DNA from: Anisus vortex
Lineage: Eukaryota; Mollusca; Gastropoda; Planorbidae
DNA: 64,000 nt
Direction of reading: 5' to 3'
Assembly (NCBI GenBank): GCA_949126835.1
Contig: OX421500.1
Location: 15,878,181 to 15,942,180 of the forward strand
Shown here in pieces: positions 20,851-32,900 of the stretch (positions are counted from its first letter, which is position 1; every line of letters starts with the position of its first letter). The notes beneath the pieces were generated by a model that did not search any database, had not been told where the DNA came from, and saw only the letters and a list, made by a program, of their open reading frames with translations. Both the position numbers and the translations under genes were made by a program.

Positions 20851-21345
20851 ACAAAAATATATTATATCATATCTACAACTGGGATAGCCTGGCCACTAAT
20901 CACTCTTTGTGGCGAAACAAAAGAGCTGCAAGGTTCATAACTAAGCTTAGTGAATATTCCCAATTGACAAGAGTAACACCATTAGTCAAATCACTAAATC
21001 TGGAGACACTTAAAGGACAGAAAGGCAAAGATTAAAGTAGTAATAATACACAAGGCATTAAACTCTAATTTAGAAATACAACCCAATAACAACCTGTTGC
21101 AAAGCTCAGATAAACATGAAGACAAAAACACTTTCCTTATCCTCTATGCGAGAACAAATGCTTATAAGTGCTCTTTCTTCCCGAGTGGCATTCGGGCATG
21201 GAATGGGTTGCCTGAACAAACCAGGAAAACCAGTAACTTAACATTATTTAAAACATTAATAAAAATGCAAGACTAGACTCGGACCACGGATGAGCGTAGG
21301 ACGCAAAAATCTTCTCTATACAAGGAGCGTCTGTAATGTATAAGA
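20850..21345 (+). mobile_element. Decayed LINE 3' end
   Basis: Broken frames read AARFITKLSEYSQLTRVTPL and later SFFPSGIRAWNGLPEQTR, the characteristic end of a CR1/L2/Jockey-type polyprotein (R-A-A-R-F-I, F-P-x-x-I-R-x-W-N-x-L-P). Stops and frameshifts interrupt it. The tail (GATGAGCGTAGGACGCAAAA ... GTATAAGATAAGATAAA) recurs at 25930-26107, and in reverse at 31539-31599 and 52805-52868. Confidence 0.8.
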
Positions 21346-21671
21346 TAAGATAAAATCAAAGCCAGAGAAGTGTCTTATAAAGACGGAGTGATGCAGCTCA
21401 AAAGCGCTACAACTTAAAAAATCCAGGGTCAGTAGCTCCGCGCCCACCCCCACGGGTGAGTATAATGCAGCACACAGATGCACCCAGTTCAAAAGCTCTT
21501 TCCGGACCTAGATAGATAGTCCTAAACTCTCGGACCGACTCACAGAGAACCTGGGACTGGGATGTCTTTTTTAATAATATCTACGAGGGATAAACAATAA
21601 TAAGGGAACAAAAACTACAACAGGCTAAATTCGCACTTATTAACAACACATATTGCCTCAACCAGAAAGTA

Positions 21672-21936
21672 AAGTACCCTTCGGACCAAACTGATCATAA
21701 GGCTGGTGAAGCAGAGTTCACCAGTTTCTATGGCCACGGCATACGAGGGGATGTGTGGCCAGCACAATGCCCAACCGCCTTTTACTTTACCCCAACTAAT
21801 GTTAGGTACCCATCAGAGCTGGGTAGACTCAGGGTCACTCTCAAGTCCCAGGAAAAAAATCCTAGCTTGCACCAGGATTTATACCCAGAACCTTCGGATC
21901 GCCAGTCGAACGCGCTGCCGCTCGACCACCGTGCCA
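21672..21936 (-). mobile_element. tRNA-derived SINE family 1, minus copy
   Basis: Reverse complement gives a tRNA-like head (GGCACGGTGGTCGAGCGGCA, box A-like; box B degraded) and the shared body with AGCTCTGATGGGTACC and the GGCCACACATCCCC block. Nearly full length. Confidence 0.85.
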
Positions 21937-22161
21937 CAGTAACAAAACAAAAAAAACCTGAAAATCCAATTAGTTTATAAGCTTATATTTTCATTCAAAT
22001 TATCAAAAAAGGATTAATAACACTTTTCTTCCTATGCAATACAAACCTAAAATTGAAATGTAACTTAACAGGCATCCTTTGTCGGAGCCATTTAAGTGGC
22101 TCGATCAGTAATAAACTGTAAGGTCAAAATCACTTAATCTAGAAACCCTTCAGGAAATGTC

Positions 22162-22346
22162 GTTAAAAAGAATAGTAGTCAAAGGCCTAATCAATGATGT
22201 TAAAAAGAATAGTAGTCAAAGGCCTAATCAATGATGTTAAAAAGAATAGTAGTAAAAGGCCTAATCAATGATGCTAAAAAGAATAGTAGTAAAAGGCCTA
22301 ATCAATGATGTTAAAAAGAATAGTAGTCAAAGGCCTAATCAGTGAT
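22162..22346. repeat. 37-bp tandem repeat, five units
   Basis: Exact-length units beginning GTTAAAAAGAATAGTAGTCA, with only single-base changes (GTC or GTA at one site). Very similar units suggest recent expansion. It lies just upstream of the minus-strand LINE fragment. Confidence 0.92.
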
Positions 22347-22375
22347 GTTTAGTTATAATGTTTACAATCTCTATC

Positions 22376-22860
22376 TTATTCTTTATCGCTCCCCGTGGAG
22401 TATAAGGCAGCAACAAAGTTCCGCCATGCATCCCTTTCCTGGGCGAGCCATCTGATCTTATGCCATGTTCTATTGGTGGCCTTTGCTTCATCATCCATCG
22501 TTCTCCTTTTTCCCGAGGGTTTCCATTTCAAAGTAATGCTTGGAAGCCTCTTTCTATACATGCGAAGTACGTGACCCAGCCATCTCCATCTTCTTTTTTT
22601 AATTTCTTCAGTGATGCAAATTATTCCTGTTCTCCTGCGAACTTCACTGTTGGAGATGAGGTCTTCCCAATTAATCTTTAGTATACGTCGGAGACATCTT
22701 CCTTCAAAGCTTCTGAGTCGGCTTTCGATTTTGGTATTGGTCTTCCAGGTCTCTGCGGCATAGAGAAGGACTGAACGTACATTGGACTTGTAAAGTTTCA
22801 GTTTTATTCTTAGCTGCAGAGAGGATGACTTCCATTTTGCCAATAGCCTACACAGAAAGA
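22376..22860 (-). mobile_element. LINE 3' fragment with intact 155-codon RT tail
   Basis: The minus frame 22376-22843 contains LYKSNVRSVLLYAAETWK, RCLRRILKINWEDLISN, RRTGI and KKRRWRWLGHVLRM, then WRNFVAAL near the end. This is the standard C-terminal part of RTE/Jockey-like reverse-transcriptase polyproteins after the catalytic domain. The catalytic F-A-D-D region is absent, so the copy is 5'-truncated. Its single open frame implies a fairly young insertion. Confidence 0.88.
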
Positions 22861-22959
22861 CCTGGAGATTAACACTCCTTTATTAATGTACATGTCAGGC
22901 CTAGTTTAGTCCTATATACAGGTAGTTAATCTTTCTTATTGTTTACGCGAAGCCAAGTT

Positions 22960-25135
22960 CACAAACATTTTAGTTCATATACATTTTAGTTCCTGTACAT
23001 TTTAGTTCATATACATTTTAGTTCCTATACATTTTAGTTCATATACATTTTAGTTCCTATACATTTTAGTTCCTATACATTTTAGTTCCTATACATTTTA
23101 GTTCATATACATTTTAGTTCCTATACATTTTAGTTCATATACATTTTAGTTCCTATACATTTTAGTTCCTATACATTTTAGTTCCTATACATTTTAGTTC
23201 ATATACATTTTAGTTCATATACATTTTAGTTCCTATACATTTTAGTTCCTATACATTTTAGTTCCTATACATTTTAGTTCCTATACATTTTAGTTCCTAT
23301 ACATTTTAGTTCATATACATTTTAGTTCATATACATTTTAGTTCATATACATTTTAGTTCCTATACATTTTAGTTCATATACATTTTAGTTCATATACAT
23401 TTTAGTTCCTATACATTTTAGTTCATATACATTTTAGTTCATATACATTTTAGTTCATATACATTTTAGTTCATATACATTTTAGTTCATATAGGCTACA
23501 TTTTAGTTCTTATAAAATTTAGTTCATATACATTTTAGTTCATATACATTTTAGCTCATATACATTTTAGTTCCTATACATTTTAGTTCCTATACATTTT
23601 AGTTCATATACATTTTAGTTCATATACATTTTAGTTCCTATACATTTTAGTTCATATACATTTTAGTTCCTATACATTTTAGTTCCTATACATTTTAGTT
23701 CCTATACATTTTAGTTCCTATACATTTTAGTTCCTATACATTTTAGTTCCTATACATTTTAGTTCCTATACATTTTAGTTCCTATACATTTTAGTTCCTA
23801 TACATTTTAGTTCCTATACATTTTAGTTCATATACATTTTAGTTCATATACATTTTAGTTCATATAGTTCATATACATTTTAGTTCATATAGGCTACATT
23901 TTAGTTCTTATAAAATTTAGTTCATATACATTTTAGTTCATATACATTTTAGTTCATATACATTTTAGTTCATATACATTTTAGTTCATATACATTTTAG
24001 TTCATATAGGCTACATTTTAGTTCTTATAAAATTTAGTTCATATACATTTTAGTTCATATAAATTTTAGTTCATATACATTTTAGTTCATATACATTTTA
24101 GTTCATATACATTTTAGTTCATATAGGCTACATTTTAGTTCTTATAAAATTTAGTTCATATACATTTTAGTTCATATACATTTTAGTTCATATACATTTT
24201 AGTTCATATACATTTTAGTTCATATAGTCTACATTTTAGTTCTTATAAAAATTAGTTCATATAAATTTTAGTTCATATACATTTTAGTTCCTATACATTT
24301 TAGTTCCTATACATTTTAGTTCCTATACATTTTAGTTCCTATAAATTTTAGTTCATATACATTTTAGTTCATATACATTTTAGTTCATATACATTTTAGT
24401 TCATATACATTTTAGTTCCTATACATTTTAGTTCATATACATTTTAGTTCATATACATTTTAGTTCATATACATTTTAGTTCATATACATTTTAGTTCAT
24501 ATACATTTTAGTTCCTATACATTTTAGTTCATATACATTTTAGTTCATATACATTTTAGTTCATATACATTTTAGTTCCTATACATTTTAGTTCATATAC
24601 ATTTTTGTTCATATACATTTTAGTTCATATAGGCTACATTTTAGTTCTTATAAAATTTAGTTCATATACATTTTAGTTCATATACGTTTTAGTTCATATA
24701 CATTTTAGTTCATATACATTTTAGTTCATATACATTTTAGTTCATATAGGCTACATTTTAGTTCTATAAAATTTAGTTCATATACATTTTAGTTCATATA
24801 CATTTTAGTTCATATACATTTTAGTTCATATACATTTTAGTTCATATACATTTTAGTTCCTATACATTTTAGTTCATATACATTTTAGTTCATATACATT
24901 TTAGTTCATATACATTTTAGTTCATATACATTTTAGTTCCTATACATTTTAGTTCATATACATTTTAGTTCATATACATTTTAGTTCATATACATTTTAG
25001 TTCCTATACATTTTAGTTCATATAGGCTACATTTTAGTTCTTATAAAATTTAGTTCATATAGATTTTAGTTCATATACATTTTAGTTCTTATACATTTTA
25101 GTTCTTATAAATTTTAGTTCATATACATTTTCGTT
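22960..25135. repeat. 16-bp satellite, about 2.2 kb
   Basis: Roughly 135 units of TTTTAGTTCATATACA or TTTTAGTTCCTATACA. Longer blocks with AGGCTACATTTTAGTTCTTA plus TAAAATTTAG recur several times after about 23480, giving a higher-order pattern of about 110-130 bp. The array ends in degenerate units near 25135. Confidence 0.93.
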
Positions 25136-25139
25136 CTTA

Positions 25140-25475
25140 GGCCTAGTCCCTAACCTGTGGCCTAAATAATATTCACGTGACGTAGACTTCCTTTTAAGTA
25201 TATAGATCTCAACTTGCACCTATAGCCTACATTTATTATGGAGACTATCCAATTTTTAAATGATCAGTGAGTTCATATACTTACCTTTTTTTTTTTAATT
25301 ATCTACGTGAGACTTAGTTAACATATTATGCCTTCGTAATCTTTCCTTTTCTTTAATTGTTAACATATGCCTACATAAATTTTGGTGAGGTTTAGTTCTT
25401 ATAGGCCTAAGTAATCTCCTTTATTCTCTGCGTGAAGCAAGTTCAAATACATTATCTTTCTTTCTCTATGTGTGA
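25140..25475. other. Intergenic DNA, nothing recognised
   Basis: AT-rich spacer between the satellite and a LINE fragment; no feature seen. Confidence 0.4.
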
Positions 25476-25690
25476 GAGTGAAGATGACGCTGCGCAACTC
25501 TTCCTCACTTAAATCCAAATCACACGCAAGTCGTCCTTGTCAACTTGCTCCCACTGTGGCAAATACTTTCAAGCAAAAATAAGCATCATCAGCCATCTCC
25601 GAACCCACAAGAAATCATGACTCTGACATAGCATGGTCCTCAGTCGTCCTTGTCGAAAACGATGGACACCCATCACCATCATCATATGTA
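25476..25690 (+). mobile_element. LINE 3' end with zinc-finger-like tail
   Basis: One frame reads CSHCGKYFQAKISIISHLRT followed by HKKS and a stop, a C2H2-like finger that closes many non-LTR retrotransposon polyproteins. The non-coding tail ends in GGACACCCATCACCATCATC, a usual tail of that family. Only the last about 200 bp are present. Confidence 0.75.
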
Positions 25691-25929
25691 TAATTTCCCA
25701 GCAAGAATTGCGCACCGTTTACCAAATCGGGAATTGGTTGTATTGATCAATATGAAGCATTGCCCGCTGCTATTTTGTTAGTTGTTGTTGTTTTTGACAG
25801 CCTCACAACAGTTGGTAAGCAGATAAATTAGTATTTATACAAATTAACTTGCAAATTACAAAGCTCCCTCTAAACTGATAACTTTTGCACATTACGCTCT
25901 TTTCAAACATATGAAGTTTGAAGTACTTT

Positions 25930-26107
25930 GTAATTTTCTTCCCGAGTGGCATTCGGGCATGGAATGGGTTGCCTGAACAAACCAAAAAAAAAACCAGTAA
26001 ATTAACATAATTTAAAAAAACATTAATAAAAATGGATGAGCGTAGGACGCAATAGTCTTCTTTATAGAAGGAGCATCTGTAATATATAAGATAAGAAGAT
26101 AAAATAA
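25930..26107 (+). mobile_element. 5'-truncated LINE tail, same family as 20850
   Basis: Starts TTCTTCCCGAGTGGCATTCG and follows the 21175-21345 segment closely, including GGATGAGCGTAGGACGCAAT and the GATAAGA repeats. A deletion removes part of the sequence between the RT end and the tail. Confidence 0.8.
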
Positions 26108-26421
26108 CTTTTGCGCATTACGCTCTTTTCAAACATATAAAGTTTGAAGTAATTTGTAACTAGACCTACCATAGAGCCACAAGAGGGAAAATTGTCCCCC
26201 AACAGAACAAGGTACAAACTGATATAATATAGTCCATAAATAATCTTATTTTATTCTAGTTTTAAGTCTCTAATAGATCTATATATTTTTTCCACTCTTT
26301 AATTGACATTAATGATTTACACAAACAGGAACAAAAGTAAGTCTTTTTTTTTTCTTAATTAATGTTTCTCTCATAGTTTAAATTTTTGTAACAGCGTAGA
26401 GTATAATATTATTGTAGGGCA
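26108..26421 (+). promoter_or_regulatory. Putative 5' flank of gene B
   Basis: AT-rich sequence before the gene B start codon. No clear TATA or initiator can be singled out. An AG after a T-rich tract just upstream (CTCTCATAG, ending 26377) could be the acceptor of an upstream non-coding exon. Confidence 0.3.
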
Positions 26422-26593
26422 ATGTTGAAGATGGATCAGTATGCCTTTGTTGTCATGGTAACGTTGGCGATGCAGGTTCCGGCGGAAGCAGCAGACAGTT
26501 GGTTCTATGACGACATCGGCGCAGCCTACATCGCAATGGCCCAGCAAACCAAGGAAATTTTTGTGCAAGACTTGCGTTTCGTCTCCTACAAGT
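26422..26593 (+). CDS. Gene B exon 1: start, signal peptide
   Basis: ATG at 26422 opens MLKMDQYAFVVMVTLAMQVP, a hydrophobic signal peptide with likely cleavage after AEA or AADS. It then reads IFVQDLRFVSYK, matching the Sema N-terminal V-x-S-Y-K strand. A second ATG lies three codons in. Donor AGT/GTAAGT, phase 1 out. Confidence 0.82.
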
Positions 26594-26905
26594 GTAAGTG
26601 GTGGGATCAAAATGGGACTTTCTCACAATAGAGACCAACCTTGTAGAATATTGTAGATAGATAGATTGATAGAGATGGAAAGATAGATTACAGTTGATTG
26701 TCATATTAACCGATAGATATAAAAAAAAGTCTAGTGAATAACTTGATAGATTTATATACATGGAGATTTATATGTATATATAAATAAATATATCCAATAT
26801 AAAATATAAATGTGACAAATAAATAAAAGACTGATGGATAAATAGATGGACGTTGATGTTAAATATCTATCTATCTATCCATCTACCTCAATCTAATACT
26901 GTCAC

Positions 26906-26966
<61 letters not shown>

Positions 26967-29900
26967 CTCTCTCTCTCTCTCTACTTATATACACACATAC
27001 ATATAGATATATCATATCTATCTGTCCATCTAATATATATGCTATATAGAACATACCTGTCTATCTAATTTGTGTACCTGACTTCTATAGTTTTAGACAA
27101 TTAGACAGATAGACAGAGAGATAGATCGATAAATAGATTGATAGATAAATTAATAGAGAGAAAGATAGTGTTATGGCGTCTCTATGATGACTATTATTAC
27201 GACTCGTTAAATCGGATTCAATGAATATAGTGTATCATTATTAGAAGTCTCTAGATTCTGCTAATCTTTAGCCCAAGCTAGGGGTTTCTTGACTGACAGG
27301 TCTATGCAGTAATGTAGTTATATTCGTGATAATTATCTTCAACACCTTTCTCAACAATGATAGATCAAACAACTCCAGTTGTTGAATAAACAATTTTATT
27401 TAAATTGTAGACTCAATATAAACGATCAATAAATGCATCAGCTGATGGTAACATAAGTATTTCAATAAATGGCATATAATATACAAGTATCAATATAGCG
27501 ACTTCACTCTACAAACTTTCAAACTGAACTCTTTAAGGAGGTGGGGACTTTACAAAGAAAACTATCATCGAAGATTCTACAGGGTCTTAATACGCATTTT
27601 AACCTCTTTCTCTATAAAATACTGCGATCCAGAATCCTCCAATTTCCACGGGGTTGGACGAATTATTTTATTTAAACTGCCCTCAGGGCATAAAGGTCAA
27701 ACCTTGGTCGCCTTGGACTCTAATACGCACTTGTTAAGAGGTCAATGCCTTACTACGTCATTCATTTATGACCGATATTCGTAACAATAGATAGATAGAT
27801 AGATAGACAGAAAGATAGATACATGTAAATAAATAGAAAGAAAAATAGTCGACCAATTGATAAAGCGAGATAACTGCATGATGTAAAGAAAGTGTTGATA
27901 TTTGTTCCAGCCCTACTTGATAACGTCGTGGTATACACAGACAATGATCTTCACCTGTCTGTACAACTAGAGATCGACAACGTTAATAACCAGATATTAG
28001 TTGGCAGCAGGTAAAAAAAACTAACAACTCAAAAGATGCCAATGCTGGTGTTTTATGTAGCATCACGATAAATGAGTAGACGAAGTGATTTTCTAGTTTA
28101 ATATTTAAAAACTTAGCTATACCTACTTGTTGTGGCCTGTTAAAGTAATAGCATCAGTATCATTTTTTATCCAAAACTTTTGGATTTTCTTTTTGTTGAA
28201 AAAAATCATTCTCTATAAAAAAAAAATACGCTTAATTCTGAAGACTGTTAACAAACATATATAAAAAATTAAATTTGTTAAACAAAATTTATCATATTAT
28301 ACCGTCCATTATAGCCGTGCGTACCGTAGGGGTCCTGGGTTCGAATCCTGGTGAAGACTAGGATTTGTTCCCGGGACTGGAGGGTGGTCCCAGAGTTTAC
28401 TCAGCTCTAGTTTGGTGAAAAGTAAGGGCCAGTGCCGTTGCAAGGGATTTGGGGGCCCGGGGGGCTTGGCCTCTTTAGGGGCCCCTGCATTTTGACATTG
28501 GACCTTATGACATGATAAAAAAAAAATTGGCACACTCCTTTGGGGGCCCCCCTTAAGTAGGGGTCCGGGGGGGACCTTCAAATGTGACCCCCCCTCCCCT
28601 CCCCTAGCTACGCCACTGGTAAGGGCGGCTGGGCAATGTACTGGTCACACAATCCCCTAGTATGGTATGGCCAAAAACACAATGAAATATATATATTTGT
28701 CTTGCATTGACTCCTAGGCCGTGTGACGGGATAAAAGTTAAATTCCTACAAAAGAAATGGTTATTAAATCAACTAGAGCCTCTTGCTATGTTCGTTGTTT
28801 TTTTTATATTCATAAACTTAGTACTAATTGTGTTACGGTTATAAACTAGATCGCCATTTACAGAATTTTCAGAGTGATCCAAGTCTCCCCTGCACTATTG
28901 ATTTAGAATAATCTAAAACATAGGTTCTCAACGAGGGCGTTATCGCCCCCCCCCCCGGGTGGCGGTGAGAGGTTTTAGAGGGTGCTGAATTTCCCGGGGG
29001 CGATTAGGGGCCGATGAAGGGCATGTGGGCGGTACAAAAACCTGATATAATTTGAACACATCAGCTATTTGAATCGATTAGTTTTTGGATGAAATGTGAT
29101 GTAAACGTAAGTGCTGCTAAATATCTGATATCCCCAACACAAGGCTACAAATTATTATACAGATAAGAAATTGGAATCGCAATGAGTTTTCCAAGAAGTA
29201 GGGTCAGTATTAGATAAGTATAGTCAATGCGGCCGGCTGATCCTGTGGTTAGTTCACCGGACTGTCAACCGATACGTGGAGGGTTCTAACCCTGCCACCG
29301 ACTGATCCCTATCACCCTAACATTTGCTAATATTAATGATAATTTGATCTCAGTTTTACTGAGAGGTAATTTAAAGTGTTTTGGGGTTTTATAAAATCCA
29401 TAATTCGCGGAATAAATACGTAGTTTCTATACAGACTGGGTAGTAATGTGGTGTTAGAAAATATCCATATAAATTCTTTAGTCATAAAATATGTAATTTT
29501 CAAACACTTTTTACAGTTTTATCATTTTAAAGTTATAAATTGTAAGCCATTAATATTTTTTTTTTATAAATGATAAAAAAAACATATTAGAAATATTAGT
29601 TCAAATGAAACGGGTTAATTATGTCCCTATAGTTAAAAGACATTTTAGTGTAAAAGAAATTCACCCAGCAGCGATGGTATGGCGTATAGTGGATTGATGT
29701 TGTAAGTTGTAGATACAAAAAAAGGAGTCTGTTCCAGATATATTGTCTGTCTATTGTGTGACAACATTTAGTTACTAAAAGTCTTTTAACACCATTCTTA
29801 AATTTTACATCACGCAGCTTATAGACCTCCCCCCCCCCCCTTTTCCTACAAGTCTTGGTTATTGTCTGTAAATTTCGGAAACTATATTGACCCTTCAACT

Positions 29901-32900
29901 TCCAGAGGGGTAAGGGGGGTGGGTGCTAAAAAATTGGGGGGGGGGGGGGCGGTGAGCGCGAAAAAATTGTAAAAGGGGGCGGTGAGCCGAAAAAGGTTGA
30001 GAACCTATGATCTAAAATATAGCTTTATATTTTCTTGTTTCCTTTATGTGCTTCAAGAGAGAGCCTTTATCGTCTGGGTATTTCCGAACTGGACTTACTA
30101 GAGAAAGAGAATTGGCTGTCGCAGTCGGAACTTTTTATTAAATGCAAGACTCAGAACAAAGTTTGTTACAGCTTTAGTTTTTATATCTTTGTATTTAATG
30201 CATCCGTTACTATTTAATGCATCCGTTACTATTTAATGCATCCGTTACTATTTAATGCATCCGTTACTATTTAATGCATCCGTTACTATTTAATGCATCC
30301 GTTACTATTTAATGCATCCGTTACTATTTAATGCATCCGTTACTATTTAATGCATCCGTTACTATTTAATGCATCCGTTACTATTTAATGCATCCGTTAC
30401 TATTTAATGCATCCGTTACCATTTAATGCATCCGTTACTATTTAATGCATCCGTTACCATTTAATGCATCCGTTACTATTTAATGCATCCGTTACTATTT
30501 AATGCATCCGTTACTATTTAATGCATCCGTTACTATTTAATGCATCCGTTACTAGCACCTTGCTGTGGGCCTCCTCTATTTTATCTCTTTTACCGCGTAT
30601 TCCACTCTCCGACTTTCCTCACTACCTCTCTCCCTCACTCTCTCACTTTTCTCCAGGTCTCTAAACTAAATCTTTCTACTGCTTTCTTGTCCGCTCATTT
30701 ACCCCGGTTTCCATCTACTCCACTCTCCCCTATTTTATCCGTATAATATATACGCAAGAAGCTTATTGGAAATAAATATATAAATATATATACAATAAAA
30801 ATAATAAATGCAGTAAATAAGCCCATCACATTACTTGACATAATATAATGTTAAAATAAAATGCATACCAATAGAAATAGGAAACACTAGATTGCAGTTG
30901 GTTCTGAATGACTTATTCACAAATGGATCACAAAGCTGTGTATAACGCCCACATGGTCCATGAGATTTCATAGCATAGCGAGAATTTTGGGTCTTAAGTC
31001 CAAGGCGTACGTCCTTTGAGCTCCTTGAGTCTTCCCGATGCACTTTAGGCATACTCAAATTCTATCTCCTATGGTTTCCCCGTCGGATTATTAATAACTC
31101 GTATCCTTGCACTTTCTCCTGTTTGTACAGATACTAAGACTTTAGACCTGGTCCTTCCAGACATCGATTTAAAATGTCTCTTTAAAAAAATGGACAATCT
31201 TTTTGTCTCTTAAGTCAATGGCGTGATGTGCCATAATGTGGATTGGTTGAGAGTCAATGGCGTGATGTGCCATAATGTGGATTGGTTGAGAGTCCATGGC
31301 GTGATGTGCCATAATGTGGATTGGTTGAGTCCATGGCGTGATGTGCCATAATGTGGATTGGTTGAGAGGGGCACACCTAATTCCTGCCAGAGACTAGCTA
31401 CATCTGCGGTACGCTCGAAAGTGTACGGTCTCCGCAGTCTCATATGCAACTCTTCTTCTCCCAACCTCCGGATATATCAATAATGTGGTGGCTATCTCGT
31501 ATTTCTGCACCGTCGCCCGGCAGCGAAAGACCATCTAATCTTATACATTACAGACGCTCCTTCTATAAATAAGATTATTGCGTCCTACGCTCATCCGTTA
31601 TGCTGCTATAGGCCTAGACATCCAGGCAACGGGCTTGGCGAGACGGGCGGGTGCGCACATTTCTTATTCTCTTCTTCCGCTTCCTCTGAAATGATGTCTT
31701 GGTCGCACGACAGGGGCTGTCCCCCATGCGTTAGCCCACCGGTGTGCTTTTTTTGGTAGCGCATCGGTGGTTTACAAACTTCACCATCTTTAAGGTCTAG
31801 CGCTAGACTATTCCTAATTTTTCTTTATCATTCGCCAACACCCTAACACCACTATATAAGAATTTCGGATTGTCTGTGTAACTTTTTTTTAGAGTAACAT
31901 AAACCCCACAAATGTTATTTTTGTTCCGTATTACAGCCTTTCTGCCAAAACTACGTTTCTGGGGTAAAGAAAATGGGCAACAAGGTACTCGTCTGTGGGA
32001 CGAACGCTTACACGCCGATATGTAATTTTAGAGATGTAAGTATTTTTTGGTGTAAGACTGTAAGTCACAGTTTATTATTGTTGGCAAGTAGGCCGTTTGT
32101 GACACAATGATATCTTTAGAATACTAAATTGCACTGAGTGTGTGCGTGGGCGGTGGGGGGGGGTAGAATGTCGTTGAATGCAGTGTCAAGGTTGTCTAGT
32201 TTGGTCACATGGTGCACGATGGTTGAACGGCAGCGCATTTGACTGGGCTCCAATCCTGGTGATGGCTAGGATTGTTTTTCCAGGAGCAGTTTCCCTGAGT
32301 ATACCCAGCCCTGATGGGTACCTGACATTAGTTGGAGTAAAGTATTTGCGGCTAAGCCACACAATTTCTTAGTATGCCGTGGCCACAGAAAATGTCGAAC
32401 GATGCTTCACTGGCCTTATGACCAACTCCTTTTTATCACTTGAACACTGATAGTATGTTCGCTTAATTCGTGTGTCCATTCGAGTGAATGTGTGAAGAAA
32501 TAGACTGAATCTGCTTGAAGATTAGTATGCATATAAAAATATTGGGCATTGTTAATGGAATAATGCCTGGTCTAAAGCAGTGTCATCGACCTCTAGACCA
32601 ACAACCCAAGTGAGGTGGGAATACAGCGTGTTAACATTGCAGTCACGGGAGCATCGTACTGGCCACACAATCCCGCATCATCACCATTATCTAGCTGAAA
32701 ATGTTATCTACGCCGGTCCCAAGCATCACAACAAATTATGCTTGTGGTATAAATTAGCTGAAAATGTTATTATCTAGCTATAAATAAATGTTATCTACAC
32801 CGATCCCGGACGTCATTACAAATTTTGCATGTTTTTTGCATGAATCTTGCATGAATCGAGTATAAAGTGGCGCTATTTTGCCATCAGTGCATTTTTAATA

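Noticed and set aside
29596..29898. 100-codon minus frame inside the hAT-type element as a transposase
   Set aside because: Too short and without hAT dimerisation or catalytic signatures; the element is better seen as non-autonomous.
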